From: Sphaerolaimus hirsutus
Lineage: Eukaryota; Nematoda; Chromadorea; Monhysterida; Sphaerolaimidae
Assembly (NCBI GenBank): GCA_964036195.1
Contig: OZ038458.1
Location: forward strand, 23,077,832 to 23,141,831
DNA length: 64,000 bases
Reading direction: 5' to 3'
Shown: positions 1 to 10,979 of the stretch, piece after piece
How the letters are laid out: the number at the start of each line of letters is the position of its first letter
Position numbering within the stretch: the stretch's first letter is position 1
Notes under the pieces: model-generated
What the model was told of the DNA's origin: nothing
Databases searched by the model: none
Seen by the model: the letters and a program-made list of their open reading frames with translations, nothing else
Translations under genes and position numbers: made by a program

Positions 1-124
1 CTGGAATCTGATCCACCACATTTTCACGAGATCTTTACAAAACTTTCAACGATGTCTAATTCTTAAAGATGTCTCAATTTCAAACTGACCCCCCCCCCCA
101 AAAAAAATAAAGAAAAAAACCAAC

Positions 125-3100
125 CGGCTCTTTCTGCGTGGCCACACCAATCAATCTCACAATATTCGGATGCGTATACTCTCTCATAGTTCTCGCTTCA
201 GCGATGAAAGCGGCCCTTTTCTCCTTGTCATTGATTACCCCCTTGAGGGTTTTCACTGCCACTGTGGCTGGGGGGTCATTTTGGTGCAGCACCAACGTGC
301 CAAAAAACACCTCACCAAAAGCACCATGGCCGAGTGTTTTGCCTAGGGTTATCTGGGGGGTTGGGGTGGGGTGTTGGGTTTGTAGGTAATTGTGTTGGCA
401 CCAGGTTTGTTTTCTATCTGATGCCTTTTAACCATTTTCAGTCATTTTTGGCTATACTTTTTATGTGCTTCTATAGCCATTTTCAGTGATTTTTCCTGTA
501 GTTTTGGTGATTTTTCTCCCTTTTCTAGACCCTGAAAAGACTATCTGTATTTTGTTTGTCAGAATTTTCAGACAAGGGGGCAGTAACCAGACCCTGTCGG
601 TAAAGTAAAATATAAAATGTCAAAAACGAAAAGAGTTTATTACTGAACTTTGCATCATAATTTGACACTTAACTTTCCATTTGTCATGACAATTGACATG
701 TCAAATGTGTCAAATGGCATTTTACATGACATTTGACACATTACTTTACACTTTACAGAGTGTGGGATTGACACCGGTCTTTATTCATTTCTCCTTCATA
801 AATCATCATCAAAATGTTTGAAAGATAATTAAATAAAAATAAAAATTCTACCTGATCATTGTTCAGCTGCCAACTTTGATGGGAAACGGGCTTCAACAAA
901 ATAAATTTCTGGTTTCCAATGGGCTCCTTTGTTTTTGTGTAGTACAGGATCAAGTCTGGGATGCACTGGAAACAGTTGTCCATTTTGATGTGCCTTTGTG
1001 AAGGAATGAATGCCTCCATTAGATTTTGGTGATATCCAGTTTATTCAAATGTATGGTTCAAATTGGTGGTGCTCTCTGCCACAATATTTTTCCCGTTTTC
1101 CATTGAGTGTAGGAGAACATGTTTCACTGTATTTTCCATGAATTTTTGGCATCTCTTTTTTTGGCAAGTATTATCTATGGTTTTTATTGACTTTTTATTA
1201 TTATTTTATGTTACTGGGATACAGGGCCCTACCCTTATGGGTTACGCCCTTCCCTGGCTCTTACTCATTTAAATAGTGATATCTAATGAACTACTCTCCC
1301 CTATCTGTCATGCATATGACTTGTCCCGTACACAAGAAGTTTGTCCAAACATCTCCGATGTGCATGACAGACCGTAGAACCTAGTGGGTTAGACTCCCAT
1401 GTGCAAGGAACTGAGCAAGGTGTTGTCCTGCATATTTCTCGCAAATGATCACTCCCCGGACAAATGTGTAGTATATGATTTAGATTTGCTGCCACTTTTA
1501 TGTATGCATTAGAGCATAGAATGCACAGCCTGTATCCCTTTTTGCTTCTATTTCGCAGTGCATTATATCTTGCTGCCAGCCAGTTTAACTCATTGTAGTG
1601 TAGGCCCTTTATTTCTATGCTCCCTGTATCACCATGCCTGTATTGAATTGCTGACTGGGTTTTCATTGTAGCAAGTGTCGCACCTCGCCTCTTTAAATAT
1701 ACCATGTTCTTGATATCTAGTTTTCTCAGTTGTTGTGTGGCTATATGGAACCCCAGTCTGGTTTTGGAATCTGCGATAATAGCACAATTTGTATTGTCAA
1801 TTTTTAATCTTTTATTTCCACATAGAGAATTATCAACCTCCCAGGCGTGATATAACCATCTGTTTTTATTCAGCCTTGACATGTAATTATTGTTGGTCAA
1901 AATCAGCTGATCATATTTATCTGAGGGAAGTATCCCATCCAAATCATGTAACAAGATAGCATTGCTCGTATTAATTGGCAGTCTGGCTACTCGTTTCATG
2001 GTTTGCATATATATGCGGTCCATCTCTTGTAGTTGCGAGTTCGATAGACCTGTAACTTCGACACCAAACATGCTTGCTGGCTCTACATATGCCTTCCACG
2101 TTATTTTCCCATGATATAATGGTGAAATTGAGTTTTTGGCTGCTGCTACTGCCAAATTGCTCAATTGACGCATTTTTATAAGCCTATTAGCTTTGTGTTC
2201 TGAAAAGGGGTCAACACCTCTGTTTATTTGCACACCCAGATATCTTATACTATCTGTTTCTTTTAGAACTGTCTGTCTTGGTTTTTTAGGGTTGCCTATC
2301 TTGAGAGTCCATTCCCTTTTTGGACGATTCGACACGCCCCATCTCAGAACTTCACTCTTTGTTGGGTTGATCGAAAAACTCCAACTCCATGACCACTCAC
2401 TGAATGTGTCCATAAGGACTTCCAAGTCACTATCTTTGCTGGCCATCAATACAATATCGTCGGCAAAGAGTAGTGCAGGGATTTTTTTTGCGTTTCTTCC
2501 GCATTTTGCCCCACAACCTGTCTCAAGAAGTTTTTCAGCCAAATCATGTATGTATATAGCATAGAGCGTTGGACTCAGTGCACATCCTTGTGCAACGCCT
2601 ATTGGGTATTCAAGTTGATCACTTTCATACCCAGCATAGGTCATTATAGCTGTTGTCTTCTTATATACATTCGAGATAGCTTGAATTAGGGTATCCGGAA
2701 CCCCAATTAGTGACATTTTTAGCCAAAGTTTCTCTCTGTCAACTCGATCAAAAGCTTTGACCGCATCTACAAAGCAAGTTATATATTCATTGCCGTTCGC
2801 AACGGCGTAGTTGTAACATGATTTCAGAATTTGTACATTGTCTAATGTCCGCCTGCCCGGCCTAAAGCCGCCCTGCATTTCAGTTAGGGCATGAGAATCC
2901 TCTAGCCATCGCATCAGACGTTTGTTTATAATTGACATGTATACTTTTTTTATATTGCATGAAACTCCAAGGGTTCTGTAATTTTTCAAATTTCCTTTAT
3001 CCCCCTTTTTGTGGAGCAACATCATTTTGCATAAAGCTGCTCTGTTGGGAATTTCACCCCCGTTCCACCATGTATTATATAGTTGCACCAATTGATCAAT

Positions 3101-6100
3101 GTGATCGACCCCAAGTAGTTTAAGTTGTTCATGATAAATTGAAGTGGTACCCCCTGATTTGTTGTTTTTGAGATCGTGTATGGCTAATTCTACCTCTATG
3201 TAGGATATCTGATCCTCCAGCTTGGTTTTTTGTTTTCTCGAGCAACTAATACCTTGTATTTTACTTGTATCCACCTCTGAGATTGCCATCCCAGGGTTTT
3301 TTTCCATGACAACATTCCAAGCTGAGGTCAATTCTTTATTCATACCTTCTCTTGTTGTTACAGGATCGTCATTATCGTCATGAATGGTGTGTAGCACACA
3401 TTTATTATCATTACGAATCTCATTCACTTTTTTATAGATCATATTAATATGTGCAGACCCCCCTGTTTTCACTAGTTTTTCTATTTCTTTGTCTTTTTTT
3501 CGTCTTTCAATTTCCGTCTTCATTCGAGATAATGTGCAGCGCTCCTGTCGAAGATTTTGAAATAACGCGTTCTGCTCAGTGATATCCACAATAGCACCTC
3601 CTTTGTTTATTCTTTTGATTTTTCTCCTCAATTTTGATATTTTTCTCCCTTGTTTAATCAATTCGCTCGGGACTTCATATATCTCAACTGCTTTGGATCT
3701 ACGTTTAGCCGCCATGTTGATTGCTGAAATGGCATTATCATATGTGTTAAATGTGGCCACGCTGATGTTTGATTTGAAATCTTTTTGCTGTTCAGCAGTT
3801 TTTGGTCTGATAAATCCATTTTTTTGTGGTATGGATGTGACCTGGAAACATAGAGTTGTGACGATAGCATTGTGATCTGATTGAATCACGCTTAATTCAC
3901 CACATTCATCTATGATCCCTCTAGACATCAAGTCTCGGTCTGTTGTTAGGCATAGATCTATTATTGAGTGGGCATTTTTTCTTTCGAATGTCCATAGCCC
4001 ATCCATATGTCTATTTAGCAATTCCAAGTTGTTGTCCAGTATGAATTCGCGAACCAATTGTCCGTTTTCATTTATATCTCCATTATTGTTCGGTACCCCT
4101 GTTGCATCATTGCCGACATGTCCATTGAAATCACCAGCTATCAGAAGATGTTCGCCATTTTTATTGCTGTTTGATATAGCTCGGCTTAGTTCCATAAGTA
4201 TATTTTTATTCAGTCTCGAGGCTGCTTTACATGTTTTTGCTTTTGCATTGTTTTCTAGATACGCAACCATTACATTGAGTTTTGAGTCATGTTCTAGGGA
4301 CAAGCGCTTATCTTTCCGCAAAGTACTCATGTCACATCTCTGGCTAATTTTTATGTTTAAAATATTTTGGTGAACAGAAGGTTCCACTTTATTTAATGTA
4401 AAGTATAGTCCTTTTCTGATATATATGGAGAGCCCACCTGTACCTGTCTCACCTTTGAATGTATGCACTGACTGGTAGCCACCAATATTCGCTACTTCAG
4501 ATCTATTTTTGTGTTGTGTTTCACAAAAACAGAGCACATCTGCGCCTGAACGAAGTATCGTTTCGAGAAGCGCATTATATTGTTGGTTCAGGCACCGCAC
4601 ATTCTGGTATAGAACCGTAAGCGCCATAGATTCAATGATAGAAAATGCTGCAGAGGTACCAGCCACATTTTTTGCGGCTACTGAGCCATCAATATTCATC
4701 ATAAATATAAAACAGCTGCAGTAAAATGCAAGTTTATAAGATATTCCATGTTTATTTGAAATGGGTGGAGTCTTCGTAGAGGAAACCTTGAGTTGCCATA
4801 TTTTTTTGCTCTTGAGCAATATACAACAAAATAACATTCCCTCCAACCATTTTAAATCGACAACATTCGCACCAAAATAGCCGAACACAAAAAATACCAA
4901 TATCTGCGCACACCCCTGCAGTAAATATTGCCCAGCTAATATGAAAGTTGAAAATGTTGGTAAATTTTCAAAAACAAAATGCATAAGTTTGATCCATGTT
5001 CATAAAATTTCAAACACAGAGTGCATTAGATCCACCACAGTGACAGCATAAGTAAACACACGTATAAAATTCATACCCAGATTATTCGTTCCCAGAATAA
5101 TACCCAACATGAGGAAAGGTAATATAAAAATCCAACAATGTGCATCCTGCATATGAGTCGAGGCACCAATGACGTCACTGTATTTATATTCACAACAATT
5201 TTTATGAATTTGCACATTTGCATCAGTAGATTTTTTGAGTTCCACCCCTGTCGATTCCCTTTTACATGACAACAGCAGGTTTTCTGGCACTGAGCCAATT
5301 TTCAAAATCGGATCAGATAGATGGTCATGAGAATGGTAAGCGTGTCTACTCAGGGATACACATTGTCGAAATTGTTGAATATGTAATGATAAAAACATGT
5401 ATGTTAGCTTGAATGAAATACATGAAACATGATTCAAAACTCGCTCAAGCACAAGAGCAAACGTGTTTGGAGAATAAGCCATTTTTAAGCATATATTCCT
5501 GTACAAGTCTCTTTGTACAAGTACAACACATTTGCTTATTACACATAGTGCGAAATGACAGTTATCACAATATGCATCCTTGCCACAGTCTGGAATCAAA
5601 ATTGGAACGCCCCAGACCGCCATCGCATTTTGCAACTGTATAGAAATGATACGTTTGAAAGAACGCAGTAAAAGCTGTTTTTTGACATATCTATTTTCAC
5701 AAATATTTTTCATTCGGGGTTGTTTAGTTAGTAGGATATTTTCAATTTTTAACACCTCATATCTGAGTTGAGTGATAATTAGCACAATTAAAAAGTAATG
5801 TTTGCACATTTCACACACTGACCAACTAAACTCAACTAACAATAATAATTTAACTAACAATAAAAATTTCTCCAAGACGCAACTCTCTACCACTACATTG
5901 TTCATGTGCATAATTAACTCGCACATTTTCGCCATTCCGATGCCTGGGGGGGTATATTTGGTAAAGAGGTGAATGTAAAGCAAAAGTAATGTAAATGGAG
6001 CGGAGTGAATTTTTACGGCAAAACCCCAGAATATCTTTTTTTTGTAGTGAGGTATTTTATCGCCTAGCATGGTATCATACCCAGATATAATGACACTAGC

Positions 6101-9100
6101 TTTGAACGCCGCTTCATCTTGGATCCCCAATATTGCCTCGTCACAAATTTCAGTTGAGCATCCCCCCTCAGTGGACACCGATTTGACGCCCTTACGTGAA
6201 CGGGTAGAGGTGTGAGGTTTTTTTACAGTACTCGAATCACACTCCATGTTAGTAATTGTAAATATTAGTAGACACTGAACATCGTACCTGAATATCGGGG
6301 GTAGATGTAGAATATTGAATTCAGAAATTGATATATAGCCATTTTGATGTTTTCGATTTTTTTGGCACCATGCCATGATCTGAAAAGCCATGATCTGAAA
6401 AGCCAGGATCTGAAAATCGACCAGCATGTCCCCACCTTGATTTGTCAAGAGGGTGCCCGGTCGTGACATCTGTTTCAGACCATTGGCACTTCGCGGAAAA
6501 CATCGAATGAATGTTGAATGTGGGGATTTACCCATGTAACACAAGCAAATTGCAGGATTAAGGTTATATGCAAGCAACAAAGGACTCATAAAACGACTCA
6601 GCAAGCATGTTAGTAAGCAACAATCAAAACTTACCTCCAACACGCCTCGAAATTTGATAAAAATAGAATATCGATGTTTTTGGCACAATGCCAAAGTCTG
6701 AAAATCGGCCATCTCTAACCCACAATGGGTTGTTGATAGTGAAAGCGGCCATGAATGTACATTCAGACAAGTGGCATTTAGAAAAGAACAACGATTGATA
6801 AGATATAGTGGGGATTTACCCATTTCTGGACTCGAAACGAGTCGTGCCAGAAGAGTTTGGCACTCTGCCAGATATGCAGATTCGGCTAAAAAGCCGTTTT
6901 TTGTGACAATGGTCACATTTGGGAGGGTCACAGTGGGCGAAGAGGGATTGGACCTCTCACCCGTGCCCTCGAAACACGCTAAAAACACTCTAGAAAACGT
7001 TTGCAGCTTGAATCTATCTCTATACGGGATTTACCGAAGCGAGAAAGATTTTTTCTTTTTTCGACAGTCTTAATTTCTTTCTTTAGTTTCTTTTGACTTA
7101 ATTGAAACTACAAAAAATGCTCAAAATTGAGTGAATACCTGCTAGTGATGTAAAAGCGCTTGGCGATAGCGCCAAACGGAAAATATCAAATCGAGTTGAC
7201 ACCGAAACCAGTTGACATCGAGTTGACACCGAAACCAGTTGACATCCAGTGTGTGGCACCTAAGTGACGACCACTTTAGTAACCACCTAAGTAACCACGG
7301 ACCAGAAGCCGCTGGCGGTCTGCTGCAGCACCACGTGCACGTGCTCCTTCTTCCACAGCGCCGACAGCACGTAGCACCGCTTGCCCTTCACCTCGGTCGC
7401 GCGCACCAGGAAGTCCCCGTTCTTCCGCAGCAGCTCAGCCACAGAGTTCCTGGGCCGCGATCCAATTGGAAGCGAGGTGAGAGGGTGGGCATGATTTTGG
7501 GATATTGTGCTATTTCAACGTTTTCACGTGATACAGCATAGTTGCCGTAATCATTTGTATCGTGGCACTTTATTTTCATTGTTTGTGTGGGTCGATGCTT
7601 TAAGAAATCTTAAAATCATTTAGTTGACATTCAGTTGACACAAATTGGCGATGTCAACTAGTGTGTATAGGCCCTTCAAGGCGTTGCACAAACTGGGGCA
7701 AGTCCCTAAAAGTACTTTACTCTTTACTTTATTACTGATATTGCTCTTGACTTTTAACTTGATTCTGGTGCTGGTTCCGCAAGTGGCAAATTTAAAGAGT
7801 CAAGTTAAAAGTAAGAGAAAAGTCAAGAGTAAAGTACTTGGCAACTTGCGCGACTGGCCCCTGAGTGTCAACTACCGTATTTCCTCGAAATACCCCCCCT
7901 CGTTCTACCCCCCCCCCCCTCTCGAGACCACTTTTAAACAATCACCCCCCGGGGGGTATTTTGAGGAAATACGGTAGTTGCGGTGTGAATGCAGCCCGAC
8001 CTGGGCAGCAGTCCGTGGTAGTAGTCCTGCACCTCGAGCGGCACGGCTGCGGTGCTGGCGGCGGCGCCGCTGTCGCTCATCTCCGACTCCCTGCTCATCT
8101 GCTTGACCGTCTTTTGTTTGGGCACAGGCACCGCCGCCGTCTCTGGGGGGCGGGGTTTAGTTGTTTCGGTGCCAGGGTTCTTAGCTAGCTCGAAAAAAAA
8201 GAAAGTTTTTTCCCACTGACACTTTACACTTTGAAAGGTTGACACTTTAAAAGGGGGTAAGTGGCGTTGAAAAATTTGGAAAACGTGCGGTAGAAATTCC
8301 AGATGCTATTTCCTTGAAAAATGTGCGATGTCTTGGATTTTTTGACTGTTAGGAGGTGAACGGCCCACTTGCAAATGTCTACTCAAAAAAAACAAAAGTA
8401 AAAAAAAAGTACTAAAACAAGCGCAATCTCTAACAGATTTGGACCATTTCCAAGACTCACCTTTATCACTGCGTATCGACCGGTTCTCATTAGAGCTTTT
8501 AGAGTTTTTCTTCCTTGTCGGCAAGTCATCAGACTGAAACGACCCTGCTGCAACTCCCAGACCCTGCAAAATGCCCTGTAAATTGGCAAACGTACATTCA
8601 CATAACATTTTGCAATTTGCATGACATTTGCCATTTCCACAGCAGTTTACAGGGTGCGGGAGTGGCACCTTGCCCGCTGCGCGGCCGAATTTTTGCTTTT
8701 ATCCTTGTAACTGCCTGCGAAATGAAAACCATTTTGATAGTGGAGTGAGCATAAATAATTGAGGGGTCAAAAAACGGATGCAGTTTGGATGGGAATGCCT
8801 TTTCAGTTGACCCAAACCAGTTTCAGTTGACAAAGTGGCCCAGTTTTGGCGCGGAACAACCCACCAGCAGTTCGGGAACTCCCACTGACTGAGCTTTTTT
8901 CTTCGAGCCTGTATTCACATTTTCGGTGGTCGCGTTAGCGGAGGGTCGGCCCTGCAGTTTTACCGAATTTACGAACGTATTTCTTGGTGCCGATAAAAAA
9001 GATTGGCCAATAAATTGCAACAGTATAAGGTTGCGCTTGGCATTAATTGCTAATTCAGCAGTTTATCAAGTGGTGACTAGCGATGGAATGGCGCCATGGC

Positions 9101-10979
9101 GCCATTTTGCCTGGCGCCCTTTGGCGCCTGGCGCCATTTTTCCTGGTGCTTTTCCATACTAGTGTGACTTAATATAAAAACTTTGATAGATGCACAAAGT
9201 ATTCAAGATAATCATTTCAAGTGTTCAAGTTTCCCTGACAAGTTATTATTAGTATTCTACAAATGTCATATTAGTCAAGAGTTCGAGTACAGTTCGTAAT
9301 TACCGCATATCCTCGAAATAACCCCCCCCCCCTCAAAATGGAGACTATGAGTTTATAACCCACATCGAAATACCCCCCCCCCCCTCCCCAATTGAGTGTA
9401 AAGAGAACGTAAATGACGAGGCAATGCAGAACACACGTTAAAAACAATGACTTTGTTACGTTAGAACACGGTATATATTTACCAATTACATACCGTATTT
9501 CCTCGAAATACCCCCCTCAAAATGGACACTATGAACTTATAACCCCCCCCCCCCGAAATATAGTGTATAGAAGACGTAAATGACAAAAGCTACAGTTTGA
9601 TCCGGGAAACGCAGAATACACGTTAAAAACAATGACTGTGTTATGTTAGAACAGGGTTTATAACGTCTAGGTACTTATATTTATAAGTCTATAGAGCCTT
9701 ATAGATGGCCGCTTTTGTAGCATGTTTCAACGTCTGTGCACGTTACAAACAACAATTTAGTACTGGGATTTCAAAAAATTTCTGGCGAAATAATAACCCC
9801 CCCTCGAATTACCCCCCTCAAAATTCACACTCTGAAAAAATCAACCCCCTGGGGGTATTTCGAGGAAATACGGTACCTACCCATTAAAGCACTCGGAGAA
9901 TTCTCTTCAAAGTGTGCGCAAACGTGCCCGAATTGGGCCCACACATTACCTAGTTGACATCGCGAATTCGAGTCAACTGGATGTCAACTCAAATACTCAA
10001 ATTTTTTCCAAAGGATCATACTTAACTGAAACAATGAACATTAAGTGTATCGATGTAAAATTGACTACCGTATATACCCGATTACCCCCAGACGTCCATG
10101 TATTTTCAAAGCGTTTTTATGCTTGTTTGCTTTAAAAGCCATGTATTTTTGCAGCCAGCATTGATTTCATTGCATGAATTGTGGAATTTCAACCTACCGT
10201 ATTTCCTCGAAATACCCCCCCCCTCGTTTGACCCCCCCCCCCTCTCGAGACCACTATGAAACAATCACCCCCCCCCCTCGAAATACCCCCCCCCAAATTG
10301 AGTGTAAAGGGATAGTACATGACAAAAACTGTAGTTTGTGTTCTGTGTACTGCAGAACACACGTTAAAACAATGTCGGTGTCACGTTAGAACAGTGTACA
10401 TACCATCTACATACTAATATTAGTCTACAGAACCTTATAAATGGCGGTTTTTGTTGCATTTTTCGACGTCTGCGTACGTTTCAGACGACAATTTCGTACT
10501 TGGTTTTCAAAAAATTTCTTGTGAAATAATAACCCCCCCCCCCTCGTTTAACCCCCCCCCTCTCGGGACCACTATGAAACAATCACCCCCCGGGGGGTAT
10601 TTCGAGGAAATACGGTATTCATACAATATATGGGTCATGCATCATACTCAATATTATGCCAAAAAATAACCCCCCTCGAATATGCCCCCCTCAAAGTTCT
10701 GACAAAGAAATAACTACCCGGGGGACTTATTCGAGAATACCTATACAGTATGCTCTATCACATAGGATTTTATAACGTGAAGGAAAATTTCGTTACAAAA
10801 TCAGTTTCAACATCACCCAACCACAGGTACCTATTTCACAGAGGGGCTTATTCAAGAAAACACGGTAAAGTATTTGCCTGCGATTGAGAATCCGCGTTCT
10901 TGGCTGCGAGCATCCATTCAGGAACAACTTTTTCCTGTGCCTTTCCCTGTGTGTTTTCATCATCATCCGCCGCCGACAT
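125..10979 (-). CDS. SH2-tyrosine kinase gene, copy A (exons 1-8, runs off the left edge)
   Basis: Exons: 10878-10979, 8865-8951, 8669-8714, 8461-8547, 8001-8142, 7299-7449, 852-1013 and 125-352. Lengths and phases equal those of copy B. All are open, and the glycine loop, VAVK and FLVR Arg are intact, so nothing shows this copy to be dead. Protein differences seen are Met for Leu in exon 5 and Ser for Trp at the end of exon 6; other changes noted are silent. The intron between exons 6 and 7 carries a 5.9-kb retrotransposon in the same orientation, which could disturb transcription. Exons 9-11 must lie left of the window. Confidence 0.88.
575..768. mobile_element. Introner-family element inside kinase intron 7-8, copy A
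   Basis: Equivalent of the copy B element. CAGACCCTG near the left end and CAGAGTGTGGGATTGACAC at the right end are degenerate versions of the family ends. Confidence 0.5.
1301..4984 (-). CDS. ORF2: APE endonuclease, reverse transcriptase, zinc knuckle
   Basis: 1227 residues. Residues about 1-110 are hydrophobic and unassigned. About 120-385 form an exonuclease-endonuclease-phosphatase fold: VLYQNVRCLN, CFCETQH, the GDFNGHV box near 285 and SDHN near 370. About 600-900 form reverse transcriptase: GGFRPGR, the motif A Asp in FVDAVKAFD near 740, AQGCALSP near 800 and LLFADD near 841. Near 1180 there is a C-x2-C-x12-H-x4-C finger. The enzyme nicks target DNA and primes cDNA there. No stop or frameshift, so it may be active or very young. 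Stop TAG at 1301. Confidence 0.95.
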   Translation of the reverse strand: MHFVFENLPTFSTFILAGQYLLQGCAQILVFFVFGYFGANVVDLKWLEGMLFCCILLKSKKIWQLKVSSTKTPPISNKHGISYKLAFYCSCFIFMMNIDGSVAAKNVAGTSAAFSIIESMALTVLYQNVRCLNQQYNALLETILRSGADVLCFCETQHKNRSEVANIGGYQSVHTFKGETGTGGLSIYIRKGLYFTLNKVEPSVHQNILNIKISQRCDMSTLRKDKRLSLEHDSKLNVMVAYLENNAKAKTCKAASRLNKNILMELSRAISNSNKNGEHLLIAGDFNGHVGNDATGVPNNNGDINENGQLVREFILDNNLELLNRHMDGLWTFERKNAHSIIDLCLTTDRDLMSRGIIDECGELSVIQSDHNAIVTTLCFQVTSIPQKNGFIRPKTAEQQKDFKSNISVATFNTYDNAISAINMAAKRRSKAVEIYEVPSELIKQGRKISKLRRKIKRINKGGAIVDITEQNALFQNLRQERCTLSRMKTEIERRKKDKEIEKLVKTGGSAHINMIYKKVNEIRNDNKCVLHTIHDDNDDPVTTREGMNKELTSAWNVVMEKNPGMAISEVDTSKIQGISCSRKQKTKLEDQISYIEVELAIHDLKNNKSGGTTSIYHEQLKLLGVDHIDQLVQLYNTWWNGGEIPNRAALCKMMLLHKKGDKGNLKNYRTLGVSCNIKKVYMSIINKRLMRWLEDSHALTEMQGGFRPGRRTLDNVQILKSCYNYAVANGNEYITCFVDAVKAFDRVDREKLWLKMSLIGVPDTLIQAISNVYKKTTAIMTYAGYESDQLEYPIGVAQGCALSPTLYAIYIHDLAEKLLETGCGAKCGRNAKKIPALLFADDIVLMASKDSDLEVLMDTFSEWSWSWSFSINPTKSEVLRWGVSNRPKREWTLKIGNPKKPRQTVLKETDSIRYLGVQINRGVDPFSEHKANRLIKMRQLSNLAVAAAKNSISPLYHGKITWKAYVEPASMFGVEVTGLSNSQLQEMDRIYMQTMKRVARLPINTSNAILLHDLDGILPSDKYDQLILTNNNYMSRLNKNRWLYHAWEVDNSLCGNKRLKIDNTNCAIIADSKTRLGFHIATQQLRKLDIKNMVYLKRRGATLATMKTQSAIQYRHGDTGSIEIKGLHYNELNWLAARYNALRNRSKKGYRLCILCSNAYIKVAANLNHILHICPGSDHLREICRTTPCSVPCTWESNPLGSTVCHAHRRCLDKLLVYGTSHMHDR
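5000..6823 (-). CDS. ORF1 candidate of the non-LTR element (607 codons)
   Basis: Open from 7030 to a TGA at 5000-5002; the first ATG in frame is at 6823. The stretch from MECDSSTVKK to GYDTMLGD is polar and Gag-like in position. The rest is rich in Cys, Leu and Ile, and I recognise no RRM, coiled coil or CCHC knuckle. The frame is the same as ORF2, separated from its ATG by the TGA and five codons. It may be a true ORF1, a read-through precursor, or partly an open repeat region; length alone argues against chance. Confidence 0.6.
   Translation of the reverse strand: MGKSPLYLINRCSFLNATCLNVHSWPLSLSTTHCGLEMADFQTLALCQKHRYSIFIKFRGVLEVSFDCCLLTCLLSRFMSPLLLAYNLNPAICLCYMGKSPHSTFIRCFPRSANGLKQMSRPGTLLTNQGGDMLVDFQILAFQIMAFQIMAWCQKNRKHQNGYISISEFNILHLPPIFRYDVQCLLIFTITNMECDSSTVKKPHTSTRSRKGVKSVSTEGGCSTEICDEAILGIQDEAAFKASVIISGYDTMLGDKIPHYKKKIFWGFAVKIHSAPFTLLLLYIHLFTKYTPPGIGMAKMCELIMHMNNVVVESCVLEKFLLLVKLLLLVEFSWSVCEMCKHYFLIVLIITQLRYEVLKIENILLTKQPRMKNICENRYVKKQLLLRSFKRIISIQLQNAMAVWGVPILIPDCGKDAYCDNCHFALCVISKCVVLVQRDLYRNICLKMAYSPNTFALVLERVLNHVSCISFKLTYMFLSLHIQQFRQCVSLSRHAYHSHDHLSDPILKIGSVPENLLLSCKRESTGVELKKSTDANVQIHKNCCEYKYSDVIGASTHMQDAHCWIFILPFLMLGIILGTNNLGMNFIRVFTYAVTVVDLMHSVFEIL
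6300..7060 (-). repeat. Degenerate 5' monomers of the non-LTR element
   Basis: Three imperfect units each carry a TTGGCA-x-x-ATGCCA-like block (about 6368, 6680 and 6857) and a GGGATTTACC block (about 6523, 6811 and 7026). Promoter-type monomers at 5' ends are known in several non-LTR families. The units also code within the open frame. Confidence 0.45.
7875..7974. mobile_element. CCGTATT element, copy A kinase intron 5-6
   Basis: CCGTATTTCCTCGAAATACC on the left and its inverse on the right, between TA dinucleotides, with long C runs inside. Shared with copy B (20595-20693). Confidence 0.85.
8461..8547 (-). CDS. Kinase copy A exon 4 with tandem acceptor
   Basis: Same 87-nt exon as in copy B, but the acceptor reads GCAGCAG, a NAGNAG pair that could include or skip one codon. 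The second CAG is where the other introners place their splice acceptor. Donor GTGAGT. Confidence 0.65.
8548..8668 (-). mobile_element. Introner-like element forming kinase intron 3-4, copy A
   Basis: The intron begins GTGCCACTCCCGCACCCTG and ends CAGGGTCTGGGAGTTGCAG. The ends match as inverted repeats at 18 of 23 positions. The donor side is CAAG and the acceptor side GCAGCAG, consistent with an aged CAG duplication. At 121 bp it is the shortest of the three, and the most diverged. Confidence 0.68.
9079..9162. mobile_element. GGCGCC palindromic element, copy A
   Basis: AGCGATGGAATGGCGCCATG on the left and TTTTCCATACTAG on the right, with five GGCGCC palindromes between. Shared with copy B. 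Confidence 0.65.
9303..9873. mobile_element. CCGTATT-type element, copy A kinase intron 1-2
   Basis: TA-flanked ends CCGCATATCCTCGAAATAAC and GTATTTCGAGGAAATACGG. Internal partial ends suggest older nested copies. Matches 22027-23015 in copy B, which has a further insertion. Confidence 0.75.
10197..10615. mobile_element. CCGTATT element present only in copy A
   Basis: Copy A reads AACCTA-element-TATTCATAC, while copy B reads AACCTATTCATAC without it (23333-23346). This fixes the ends at CCGTATT and AATACGG and the target duplication as TA, as in Tc1/mariner-type transposition. Confidence 0.95.

Larger units (their letters stand above)
1194..7092 (-). mobile_element. Non-LTR retrotransposon, 5.9 kb, near full length
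   Basis: Inserted in kinase intron 6-7 of copy A. Copy B has the empty site at 19230-19245. TTGACTT (1187-1193 and 7093-7099) is the likely 7-bp target duplication. The 3' end is a short A-rich tail on the minus strand. Two long open frames, one ending and one beginning near 5000, lie in the same frame. The insertion postdates the duplication. The clade is not resolved from motifs. Confidence 0.92.
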
